Shown one piece after another: positions 1-10,500 of a stretch of 64,000 nt of DNA. The first letter of the stretch is position 1. Every line of letters begins with the position of its first letter. The translations under genes and the position numbers were made by a program. The stretch is from NCBI GenBank assembly GCA_963965975.1, contig OZ014414.1, positions 8,002,230 through 8,066,229 on the forward strand, read 5' to 3'. Below the pieces are notes generated by a model that saw only the letters and a list, made by a program, of their open reading frames with translations, ran no database searches and was not told where the DNA came from. Source of the stretch: Xestospongia bergquistia (Eukaryota; Porifera; Demospongiae; Haplosclerida; Petrosiidae).

Positions 1-50
1 CCTGCATGCGTATTACCGTATAATCCGAAGATACCAGTCTATACTGGATA

Positions 51-340
51 GTTGATCATGATGATTAATGGACTCACTTTAGAAACACCTATTTCCCAAT
101 ATTAGATACTATAAACAACAAAGAATTCATCATAAATTTATCAATTGATGTTTTTAACAGGGAACAATGTTGACAACCTCACTAAGATAGAACAACATGA
201 TGCTGTCAAAATCATAAAAGGTGCTTACACAAGAAAATATAACCTCAAGAGTTGGATTCCTTCTTTCCCCACTCATACTTCATTCATTATATTTTACAAA
301 GGATGTGATAGAATTATATCGAGTATTTCAGAAGTTTAAT
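51..340 (+). pseudogene. PDZ-like domain relic, block I
   Basis: After an acceptor-like tttttaacag (about 151-160) the plus strand reads NNVDNLTKIEQHDAVKIIK, which resembles the end of a PDZ domain (pattern N-V-x-N-L-T-x-x-x-A-V-x-I-I-K). Upstream, a second frame reads LIMMINGLTLE, like the PDZ 'G-D-x-I-x-x-I-N-G' strand, but an in-frame stop precedes it. The same pair recurs at about 10190-10500 and 15405-15735. No continuing gene is visible on either side, so I treat it as a decayed exon pair. The PDZ assignment rests on pattern memory only; a profile search would settle it. Confidence 0.45.
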
Positions 341-540
341 ATTATAAGGTTATTACATTATGTGTGAGAGTTGATATTATGAATCTGATATTGAACAGTT
401 ATTTTAGAGGTGTATACTTTTTGCTTAATGTGCTTAATGTATAAATAAAAAAGTCATAAAAAATTCACCTATATTATTAGAATACATATATTTTTACATG
501 AAACATGCACAGACTTATAATTGTATTTTAGTCTAAACAG

Positions 541-1080
541 CTCAATATGATCATAGAATTCTACTCTATTTATCACAGGTCATTCTATAATATGACTCAT
601 AGAACACTAACTTCTTTAAGACTGTCAACTATTTTGCAGATGTACTTTTTACCTAATGTATCAATAACTTAATGTATCTTCAATAGTGTAGCTTTCTTTA
701 ATGTGATCAGCAAGATGGATTTCTTCAATCTCTTCTTCTATCATGTCGTTATATAATGATATTTCGTCAGGGTCATACTCCAGATAATAGTCCAATAGCA
801 CAATCTCCTTGAGTGTTGTTGGTAGTGAGTGAACTATATAAAATAATAGCAATAAAAATATTTGAGAACAATAGTCTATTGTATAAGCACAGTCAGTGCA
901 TGAAGTGAAGTATTGGGACCAGTCTAATCACTAATATTTCTATTTCACTAAGATGTTATATATAGCAAGGATTTAAGTATTTGTGAGTGACATTAGTAAT
1001 TGACATTCCTCCTCACTTGGAGAAAACAATGTCAATTTAAAATTTGAAAGTTTACCAATTAGTTCTCAGGAGGTGGGGAT
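541..1080 (-). pseudogene. NLR leucine-rich-repeat tail relic, block I
   Basis: On the minus strand short pieces match the LRR end of the NLR genes to the right: KIVDSLKE (compare KLAESLKENQ in the copy at 5044), then SLPTTLKEIVLLDYYLEYDP in a 63-codon open stretch (661-852), then DNA close to the segment that reads SLNQEECHI at 16572-16600. The same order appears at 10760-11200 and 15930-16620. Stops and frame changes separate the pieces. This is the degraded 3' end of a lost NLR copy; its NACHT part is absent from the window. Confidence 0.55.
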
Positions 1081-3019
1081 GACTCCATTCCTACTGTATT
1101 AGACCAGTTACATTAATTAATTTAATTGTTTCTGCCTCAAACAGAACTATATATGTGTGGTACTGGAGGACTTGATTGTTTACAAGCTTTTACTCTGATA
1201 GGTAGAGTAGAACTGTAACTTGTATCATTTTTAGCTCTTTTCTTACAATTATTAGTAGATTGCTTTAGTATGACCTCAGTTGATCCCCTGAATTGCTATG
1301 GAGAGAGAGAGAGAACTATGATAACATGATAAGGTGTTTAATACATTAATTAAGTATTGTAATATTATTGTTTAGTAGTAATTATAGACTAATGTATGAA
1401 TGGATAGATAGATGAATGAAATGGATCAATAGTATATATATGAATGTAATATTGACAACATCTGTCCATTAGTTGACTATCTATCCATCCATTACAGACC
1501 ATTGTACAATAACTAATGAACAGATGAATGTATGGATGATATGATCATTTAAAATGGATGCCTTCTTGATAAAGTCATGATAGAGATTGGTTTGACATGA
1601 GCCATTGTCCAAGGAAGTAATAATTATGATATTACAAAGTAACTGTAAAAAAATTAATAATGAAAATTAATTTATGTTATTAAAACAATGTATTAATGAA
1701 GTAATATTAATATATAATACATTTATAAGTAATTTTTTGGGAGGTGGTAATCATTACTGTCACATGTACATGTAATTAGATGTACTATTGTGGTATGTCC
1801 AGTTATTAATAATTATTACATAAGAAGATACTCAACTCTTTTGTTCTCTTAATATACAAATTATATAAATTATTATGACATTACTTCATATAATGATAAT
1901 ATAGGATGGATTTTACTGCAGCTGCTCATGTGATGAGCTATTTCTGACATGACAACTGACATCAATATTAGGGAATATATACATGTACATGTACATGTGG
2001 TAGATGTTCTAAATGTTTGTTGAATAGCCCAAACAATTTCTAAATTATTTTGGAATTAATTGATATTGAAAATGACACAAATTCAGTGAAACAATGTAAA
2101 TAAAGTCACATACTCCATTTTAATATCTCTATTTGTTTGTTTGTCTTAAGAAGTATTTCATTCTCTAAGTTTGTACCTGCCAATTGGTTCTTCTACCATA
2201 CTCAACCTTGATGAGGCAGGTATAATGAGAATATACTGAGCCATATGTCCTAAAGTTGCATATAACTTTGCATTTTCTACCCAAAAATCTAATTGGGTAG
2301 TTGTCATCTAGTGTATATAATACTCTTGTATAGCAGGAATAGCACTATCATTATTGTCTTCCTCTTCTACCCTATTATACACCCAAGGTGAAAGGTATAC
2401 ATGTAGTCTTACTGATCACTGTTGCTGCCTTACATATAGCTGCATTGAATAGTGCCATCTTTAGTTATCAGTTAACTTATCACTTACAAGTTATCATCTC
2501 ATATCTTAGTTAATCTTTTGTGCAGTTCTGACAGTTATTTATTGAGTACAGGTATCTGTTGTTTTAGTTCAATACTAACTATACTAGTTAGTTAGTTATA
2601 GTTAGTTTTTGCCATTATTACATTAGTTTTACTTAGTTTGAGTTAGTTTTCTTGGTGTCCAGAAACTTATAGTTAGTTTTAGTTTGTTAATTGTCAGATG
2701 AAAAAGATTTAGTTAGTTATCTGTTATTATAACTGCAACTAATTCACAAATTAAAATGATTTATTATATCAACATGACTTACTGTAGCTAGACCTTAAAA
2801 CTACCTAAAAGTAAATTAGTAATTTAAAAAGCATCTCAGTAAATTCCACTGACGAGATAATATCAAGCCCGTGCCATAAGCTCGTTGCCATAGTAACCAT
2901 GTTCAGTAAACAGTAATGGCTTCCTTTGTTCTTCAGTGTATTGTCTGTGTATTGTAGTGTGTTATAGTATATATTACTATGTGTGTACTATACTATATAC
3001 TAACTCTGTTTTATAACAG
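1081..3019. other. Intergenic, simple repeats only
   Basis: No convincing coding region. There are weak ATGGATAG/GATGAATG-type short repeats at about 1390-1550, a palindromic ACATGTACATGTACATG at about 1981-1997, and TAGTTAGT-rich DNA at about 2578-2720. An ATG at 2916 followed by a possible donor could be a first exon of the LRR gene at 3020, but this is speculative. Confidence 0.5.
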
Positions 3020-3820
3020 GAGACACCGGAAGTGTTCAGTGGAATTAATGATGATGACAATAGTGTATGGCTCAGTAGTCCAAGTGTGTTACAAAGTGAA
3101 GATGTTATAAGTAAATTAATAAAATAACAACAAACAGGAAAAGAATGGAATATTTATCTCTCCTCATCATCTCCTGAAAGTACTGCAGTTATTATAAACA
3201 ATCTTAATAAGTGTACAGTGTGGAGACTTTATATATACAACACTTCATTGGACAGTAAATGTGTATCGATATTATCAGAGATACTAAAAACTAATAAAAC
3301 AATAAAGATACTATGGCTGCAGTTCTCTTCATTTACTGGTGGTATCAAACAAGTTAGTGATAGTCTCTTTAATAATAAAACACTTGAACAGTTACTGTTG
3401 TATGATGTTACTGATATCACAGATGAAGATATAACTCACTTATCAACTATGTTATCAAGTAATACAACTTTAAAAGATCTTCAACTCCCCTACTCTAACA
3501 TCACTGATAATGGAGTCCGATATATCTGTGAAGGACTTACTAAAAACCAAACATTGATTATGTTGAACATCGGAGGTAATCCCCAGATCACTTCAGTTAG
3601 TACCAGTACAATAGCAGATCTAATACAAACAACTAAATCATTGATAACACTATATCTCCACAATACTTCACTGAACAATAATGATATCAAGACAATATGT
3701 ACATCACATAATAAAAATACTACAATAAGGAAACTATACTTATCAAGACAACATAAAGAGTATTGTAAGAAGTTAGACAGTTATCAAGTTATTAAAGACA
3801 GACTTTTGTTCGTGTATTAG
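3020..3820 (+). pseudogene. Leucine-rich-repeat (RNH1/NLRC3-type) protein, one premature stop
   Basis: An acceptor (ttataacag, ending 3019) opens a frame that runs to TAG at 3818-3820, except for one in-frame TAA at 3125-3127. The sequence before the stop begins ETPEVFSGINDDDNSVWLSS. After it come four to five ribonuclease-inhibitor-type LRRs of about 28 residues: SLDSKCVSILSEILKTNKTI, TDEDITHLSTMLSSNTTL, ITDNGVRYICEGLTKNQTL and SLNNNDIKTICTSHNKNTTI. The stop sits in Lys-stop-Gln-Gln-Thr, so CAA to TAA is the simplest change. The downstream frame is undamaged over 230 codons. The gene is either a recent pseudogene, a sequence error, or a downstream-starting short protein, but no good ATG is seen. 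It belongs to the LRR repertoire of the neighbouring NLRs and lies on the opposite strand. Confidence 0.65.
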
Positions 3821-5043
3821 TAAGTAGTTTGTTGTTTATTCTTAATCTGTCTTCTCGCTCACTTTTATTTTCTCTTTAAATTTCTTTTCACTTTATTTTC
3901 TTTTATTAACAATTTATTTCTCTAACAAAACTAGTAGACAATAAAAATAGAGCAGTTTTGCTTGACACTTGACTTACTTCTCTAACATCACACTTTGTCC
4001 CTGGTCACTTGGCGCCTGTAAATTTGCTCTTGGGTGGGGCAAAAATTTAACCCTTTGTAAGCGTATGTACTTAGTTATGAAAACATCATGAGAAGGGAAA
4101 TGAGTAGACATGGCAGACCACACCTCTCAGAATAGAATAGTCGACCTGAGTCTCCATATCAGAGCGTGTTTTAATATTTACATTTTATATAATTATTGTT
4201 ATTATCCATTTCATTAATCATTTATGTAATAAATATCGTGTATTAATTGTTATTGTCATAGTGATTTGATAATATTATTGAATATTGATTAAAGTAATAC
4301 TAATTAATATTGCTATAATTATGTAGGTCATCACTATATGTTATATACATCAACTGTTAAAGTGGTTTGTAATTAATCTGTATTTGATTATATATGTACA
4401 ATCATGCAATAATGTGACTAGCTAGAATATGTGTTAGTTTTATCCACCCAGTAACATGAAAAAATGCATATTTCCAATCCTTATAAATGTTTTGGTTTAG
4501 GATTTAGAAAGCCTAAGCCCATACAATTTTATGACAATGCTTTATGATTACAATCTATTTTTCATGTTGATGACAAATTAATTCTATCCTCAATTCAAGC
4601 TGTCTAGTATAATATGTTTGTTCAATAAATTCCAAGTAAATAAAAAATGCAGGTTTGCAATTCTTACAAATGTTTTGATTGATAATAGTGTACTTTTTAA
4701 TTAAAAAAGTTCAAATTGATGATGTTCTATTGTGTACGTACCCTGTTTGATATACCAGACATCATGGTTTGAGGATGGAATTAAGTCACTAACATGAAAA
4801 AGAAATTATCATTGTAAAAAAGGTCATAATGTTTTGGGTTTCGATTGTATAATTATAAGTTAGACATTATCATAAACTAAGACATCATAAAACATGAACA
4901 AACAAAAATTAAGTTATAAAAATTAAGAAGCAAAGTTAGTACTATAGCAATGAAGGAACTTTATTTTAATTTAAAAAAGACTGCATAATATTCTGTTCAT
5001 TACTGACAAGTATATATGTTATATTGCTGAAGCTAAAATACAT
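3821..5043. other. Intergenic, AT-rich
   Basis: No open frame, repeat array or RNA gene that I can support. Poly-A/T rich; it separates two convergent genes. Confidence 0.5.
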
Positions 5044-8030
5044 TTATAAGATGGCATACCAAGAGTGCTGTTTTACACGATGATGTTGAACTCTTGAATC
5101 ATCTATCTGACAGGAACACATGAAAGGTAAAAGCAGCTTTTTAATAATTTGGTTTTCTTTAAGACTTTCAGCTAGTTTTAAGACATTGTTTTTACTCAAT
5201 CTAATATCACAAACATCCAAATGTTTAATACTACGATTTTCTTTAATAAGATTAATCACATCAGTGTCTTGTTCTCTTAGATAAGCCTGTCTAATAGTGA
5301 GGACTTTCAGGTTTTTTAATGATGCCAATAATCGGTACTCTTCTTCACTTGGTGATGATAACTTCAAACTAAAATCTGGAAGGTTTGCAACAGCCTTAAG
5401 TAGTTTGATATGACCACCAGAGGTAATTTTGCTATAATGAATTTTCAAAGAGTTCAACTGAGGCAAGACAGGAATAAATTCAGCTAATTTGTCACACCCC
5501 TCATTACCAAGATTACAGTGTGAAAGAGTGAAGTAAGTAAAAGACTGCCACAAAGAAGATGGAAGTGTCATAAAATAATCAATACTAATAGAAGTGATAT
5601 TATTACGCTTAAGATTTAAGCCTTTAATGTGACAACAAGCTTTGGTTTGGGTATTGATTCCAGCACATAACATTTCAAAATCCTCATCATTAAGAAACTC
5701 TCCTTCAAACATCAATCCCCATTTCTGTTTAGTGAGTGCTAAATATGATCCAATTACATACATATCAGAGGATAACAGGCGTTTTTGACGTGAACATAAA
5801 ATTCTTTTGCCTATTGATTTTCCTGACAAAGTGGTTTTCTGAGACTAATAGAGACAGTGAAGCATATGGATATGATCTTGTTGCCATGACCAACCAACAC
5901 GATCAGAGTTACATCTTTTAGTCAAGCCACAAACAAACTTCTCCACTTTTAACTCAACTTGCAATGGATTAGAACCTATTAATGAAAGGTGATATGCTGC
6001 TAAATATTCTTGTATTGACAAATGGAGAAAATCATAACTATAAGACTGGCCACAACTAATATGAATATGTTCTACTTTCTGCATTAAATCAAAATATTCA
6101 AAATCTGCAGGAAAATGGTTGAAAACTAGTTGTTCTTTCACAATAACTTCATAAGCTACCTGACATAGAGAAAGGAACTGCTGATAAACTTCATTTGGTA
6201 AACTCTTCTTAAAATCATTGCCAAGATACCAACTTTTCTCTTTATATATTGGATAACATTTAAGATAACGTAAAAGAGCTGTCTTTACTAATTCTGTGTA
6301 GAGTTGAGTCAATGTCTTTGGAGCATCTTCAATTGAACCTGATTGACGAAACACTTCCACTACTATAGCACAATTGAGAGGTATGTACATGACAAAACGT
6401 ATATAGGGATATCGCTTAAGGTATAACTTGAATTTAGATCACTCTGTTTAGTCTAGAAAAGCTTGTGTGACATATGTATCAACATTCTCCCAAGTGAATC
6501 CAATTATTTCAATGTTTTGAGATATACAGTGACTGTATCCCCATACAAAATTATTAGTAGCCCAAGGCCTGCTAGTAACAATTACTGTAGCTAAAGGTAA
6601 GAGTTCACCAGTAAGTAGTGTCATGAAAAATGATTGTTCCCTCCTCTTGTCCTCAGAAAGTTCATCAAAACCATCCAAGAGTATACAACAGCTTTCTCCA
6701 CAAGCATCAATCATCTCTTTAAGGAGATCTGCAGAACCATTTGGGAAGAGATCAGCTATTGTTGATGCTTCATGAACTTTTGGATCTCGTAGTTGTAACA
6801 ATGATAATACTGAGTATTGCTGTAAGATCTCTCCTTTAGCCCAATGACTACATACCTCCCAAGAAAACATAGTTTTACCAGATCCTGGAGCACCCTCTAC
6901 AACAATGCATTGAGGTTGTCTACCATCTTTCAGATTAGCTAAGTCAGCAAATGTCATTTTGGTCTTAGTTCCCTCAATATAGTCAATGTCACCTTCGATT
7001 ATATGTTCATACATAACATTCGATTCACCTTGTGTAAACCTTGTTTTATCAATCCACAGTAAATTGATGAAAGCATTCATTAACACTGGAGGCCATTTTG
7101 GATACCTTTTGTGAATCATTCGTAAATAAATTTCCCTAAGATACTTAGCATAAGACTGAACTGACTGAGGTAATACTGTTATTTTCCCTAGCAATTATGA
7201 AAATAGAAATAAATAAAATATGACAAAGTAGAAACATAACCATTACATATTTTTATAATTTTACAAATTACATAAGATGTTATGTTCCCTTGTTAAGATA
7301 TATTATTTTCATCTAACTATATTTTTATGGTTTTATAGATATTTACAATTTTTAAACTACAATTTTTATTTATTCTATAGTTAATCAAGTCACTAAAGTC
7401 ACTCCGTGCTAATCTATCTAGCTAGACCCTCCTTTTTGCTGATGTGCAAGCAAAGGTCACATCAGAAATTTAATTAATTACAATAAATAAAATGATAAAG
7501 CCATACAGATACTGTTACTCCCACTTTTCATTATGCATGGCTACATTTGAAAATCAACACACTTTAAAACTCATGTTTTAAAAATGTTAAAAGTAATGAA
7601 GATTTAAAAAAAAAACAAAGCATCATCATTTTGTAAATAGTCACACCAATAGGACAATGTAGTAATCAAACCTGTATCATGTTTATTTACAGTTTACATC
7701 ATGCTATCTGTATTACAAAATATTGGTTAAATCTACTAATCAGTCTTTAAATTGTGAACATTTAGACTATAATAACAGGTACATTTGCTTAGGTTTTTAT
7801 TATAATTCCAAGTAAAGTAAGACTATACATGAACACAGTTCAGAGGTCAATTTCACTAGTGAAGGTTAAGACAACAATTTTCATTTCCTATTACAATATT
7901 TTTGTGGTTATCAAGGTGAGCTTACCAGTTTCCTGTGGAGCTGGTTTGGTGTGTTGCTTGTCTTCTTGACAGCTACCTGTGACAATGACATGATAGAAAT
8001 GTATAGTGAACTAAATATTATGTATAGTAC

Positions 8031-8300
8031 TTTGCTGCTTAAAGGGTTCTTCTTTCAAATTTTGGTACATCTTCATAGCTAGATCTTTGTTTTGTACAAG
8101 TGGCCCTTTAACAACATCTATAATTGCCTTCCAATTGACAAGAGACTCTTGACTATCTAAGTCTATCCACTTCTGAAGGACATGTACCAGTCGGATTTGA
8201 TTAGTTGTATTAGACTGAGCTAATCCTTCAAGGTAATTGAAAGTCAATCTCAAACCGTTACCAAGTTCACGCCATCTTGTATCAATAGGAATTAATTACT
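8031..8300 (-). pseudogene. NLR copy 1, second Death-like domain exon
   Basis: The minus strand reads RWRELGNGLRLTFNYLEGLA, then QIRLVHVLQKWIDLDSQESL and VNWKAIIDVVKGPLVQNKDL. This is a second Death-fold domain (R-W-x-E-L-G, L-x-K-W, W-x-x-I). The donor CAAA|GTACTA at 8031/8030 keeps phase 1. The only phase-compatible acceptor places TAA at 8298-8296 directly before it, so the exon appears broken at its start. It has no counterpart in copy 2. Small linker exons lie on either side (8466-8383 and 7976-7926; the latter reads SSCQEDKQHTKPAPQET with the joined codon). Confidence 0.6.
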
Positions 8301-8714
8301 CTAAAATATCATGTATTGTAGTAATCTTTTCAACTATAATAATAACAGAAAGTGATCAATGAGTCATATAATAATAACTTACATAATAAAGGAAAATCAG
8401 CAATTTCATCACTAGAGCTATCATTTTCAACCACTATTTCTTGGTTACCTGTAGTGTGTTCAGTACCTAATAAAAAACTAAAGTTGACAGGATAGGAAAT
8501 ACTAACTACATAATCTTTAGCTCATAAACTCCTCAAATGATACATAATTGATGGCAGAAACATGTAACTACTATCAACAATGAAATATATAGACATCATA
8601 CCGTTAGAAAATTCTTTTATCTCTTCAAACTTTTCTTTCAAAGGTATTGAATGATGTGAGGAAGTATCTTTAATGAAGTGATCATGAGAAAGAAATGATT
8701 AAATTAAGCCATAC

Positions 8715-9005
8715 CTTCATTATTAATATCTAACAGGTCCTTCAACTTAGCAGCTATATCCTTATCTCCACAGTCTTCAACAGCTGAGATAAGGTTTTCC
8801 CATGAGGGGGCAGTACTATTTGTAATCCACCATTGTAAACCTTCCTCCAAAGCAAAGTGGTAGTCATGATCTTTGCTGCCCATTGTCTTAAGTCTTCTCT
8901 TCTCCTCCAATGAAACACCTAGAAGAATAGTGAGTTTAGTCCATTTCTCTTCAACAACAAAACCACTTTTAACAAGAAGTCTTAAAGCACTGCTGGAGTT
9001 TAATT
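8715..9005 (-). CDS. NLR copy 1, exon 2: Death domain
   Basis: Acceptor gattaatag at 9006-9007, donor GAAG|GTATGG at 8715/8714, phase 1 to phase 1. Translation runs ELNSSSALRLLVKSGFVVEE, then KWTKLTILLGVSLEEKRRLK, then FALEEGLQWWITNSTAPSWE and NLISAVEDCGDKDIAAKLKD. It shows the Death-fold pattern: W-x-x-L near helix 1-2, a 'L-x-x-G-L-x-W-W' helix, 'S-W-E-x-L-I-S-A-V' and 'D-I-A-x-K-L'. It should mediate homotypic Death interactions. The equivalent exon in copy 2 (13740-14033) is intact and very similar. Confidence 0.75.
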
Positions 9006-9054
9006 CTATTAATCACAGAAGTCAAATGAGACAGTTATATGTTGAAATGTTTAC

Positions 9055-9289
9055 CTATTTTAGGTCCAGGATTGAGTTCAACATCACCTGATAAAATGAG
9101 GAGAAGTAAGAAAAACAACACTAGAGAGAAGGTCAGGTTATCACCACCATCATTTCCCAATTCTCTTAACCATAGTGACTCCATCCAGGTATCCACAGGA
9201 GTTCTATGTGGCAGACTTTTAGTAGCAGCTGGTATCTGATAACAATACCATAGCCCAATACAAACCCTCCATTGAGAGAGGTCAATCAT
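9055..9289 (-). CDS. NLR copy 1, exon 1: hydrophobic leader ending in 2A-like GDVELNPGP
   Basis: Open from ATG at 9289 to a donor (ATAG|GTAAAC) at 9055/9054. The 76-residue segment starts MIDLSQWRVCIGLWYC, has a hydrophobic run FSLVLFFLLLLIL at about 54-66, and ends S-GDVELNPGP, followed by K-I and the intron. D-x-E-x-N-P-G-P is the invariant 2A signature at which ribosomes release the upstream peptide between G and P and continue. 2A-like sequences are known at the N-termini of sea-urchin NLR proteins, where they also work as signal sequences, and in ORF1 of some non-LTR retrotransposons. Predicted outcome: either a 75-residue leader is cut free co-translationally or the receptor is sent to the secretory route. 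Skipping activity here is inferred from the motif only. Confidence 0.8.
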
Positions 9290-10140
9290 GACTACACAAA
9301 GGCAGCGTTATTGTTAAAGCACAAAGAAAAAGGAAATGGTTGTTAGCGTTATTACTCATAAGTAAAATTATTAATTTAGTGTTTTTATCATTTTGTCTAT
9401 ATAAAGTAAGCACACATATTTTAATTAGTTATGATATCAACACCTAATAATTACAATAATAGAAATATATGATTTTACAGTGTCTGAGTACAGAATATGA
9501 AGGAAATAAGAATGAAATTTAACAACAGTTAAAGAGGACACTGAGGCAGGGTCCTATCAAGAGAGTTAAACAAAAAAAGAAGTTAATTTCAATAGTAAAA
9601 TTACAATCAATATTTAGGAGGTATCTGTGAACAAATATTACATGGACAGACTCTATACCATGGCCACAGAGCAGGGATTATTACTGTCATAATTTTGAAT
9701 GAAGTGGTCCTATTATAGTAACCTAATTATTATACTTTAAAAGATTGGAATGACATTGATATATTATATTAATATAGGTAGTATTGAATCGCACATTTTG
9801 ACAATCTTGTTCAGATTAAAATGATGAGTTGTATTAAAGTGAGGAATAATTGTGGATTTTGACTTCAGCTTGTTAAAAGTGGATGAGCTTACACTAGAAA
9901 AGATAAATGAAACATAATCATATAGTCACAGGGATGTTGTAATACTTTAAATAAAGGAAAGTAAATCCTGGATTTCTAGACATAATGTCAATGGTAACAA
10001 CTTTAGGTGAATCAGTCTCTTCATATCTGTGGTAGTTTTTTGTTTAGATAGTTTGTAAATTATACCAAACCTTGCATTTCTTTCTTTTATGCACAAACAG
10101 ATCATTCCAATAGCAAGTTGATAGAACTATTACTACCACT
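9290..10140. other. Intergenic, 5' flank of NLR copy 1
   Basis: AT-rich, no gene seen. It must contain the NLR copy 1 promoter near 9300-9400, but I cannot name an element. Confidence 0.4.
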
Positions 10141-10500
10141 AGTACCAGTAAATATATAGTGGTCACCCCTGTGTATTACCAGTATAATCCAATGATACCA
10201 GTCAATACTGGATAGTTGATCATGATGATTAATGGACTCACATTAGAAACACCTATTTCCCAATATTAGCTACTATAAACAATAAACAAGTCACCATAAA
10301 TTTATCAATTGATGTTTTTAACAGGGAACAATGTTGACAACCTCACTAAGATAGAACAACATGATGCTGTCAAAATCATAAAAGCACAAGAAAATATAAC
10401 CTCAAGAGATGGACTCCTTCTTTCCCTACTCATACTTCATTACATTATATTTTACAAAGGATGTGATAGAATTATATCGAGTATTTAGAGGTTTAATATT
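10141..10500 (+). pseudogene. PDZ-like domain relic, block II
   Basis: Close copy of the block at 51-340. After acceptor-like tttttaacag the frame reads NNVDNLTKIEQHDAVKIIKA, then QENITSRDGLLLSLLILHY. Here the exon continues smoothly past KIIKA into a beta-strand-like stretch, which supports a PDZ-type ancestor better than block I does. It is followed on the minus strand by the NLR LRR-tail relic, as in the other two blocks. Confidence 0.45.

Larger units (their letters stand above)
5044..9289 (-). pseudogene. NLR copy 1: 2A leader - Death - Death - NACHT - LRR, with nonsense mutations
   Basis: Exon chain (minus strand, high to low): 9289-9055, 9005-8715, 8667-8602, 8466-8383, about 8300-8031, 7976-7926 and 7187-5044. 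All introns are phase 1, so exons can be skipped or swapped without frame change. The last exon carries NACHT: Walker A GAPGSGKT, Walker B ILLDGFDEL, sensor VIVTSRPWA, then a winged-helix region and LRRs. Compared with the intact paralogue at 17282-19901, the last exon keeps the frame from end to end but has TAA at 6450-6448, TGA at 6441-6439 and TAG at 5847-5845. A further TAA lies at 8298-8296, at the start of the second Death exon. Sponge NLRs with Death or CARD N-termini are known as a large family; this copy cannot make a full-length receptor. N-terminal products (leader, Death domain, partial NACHT) remain possible. Confidence 0.8.

Noticed and set aside
5845..6450. Stops in NLR copy 1 as evidence for a variant genetic code
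   Set aside because: TAA, TGA and TAG are all used as normal stops or are absent from the frames of intact genes in the same window.
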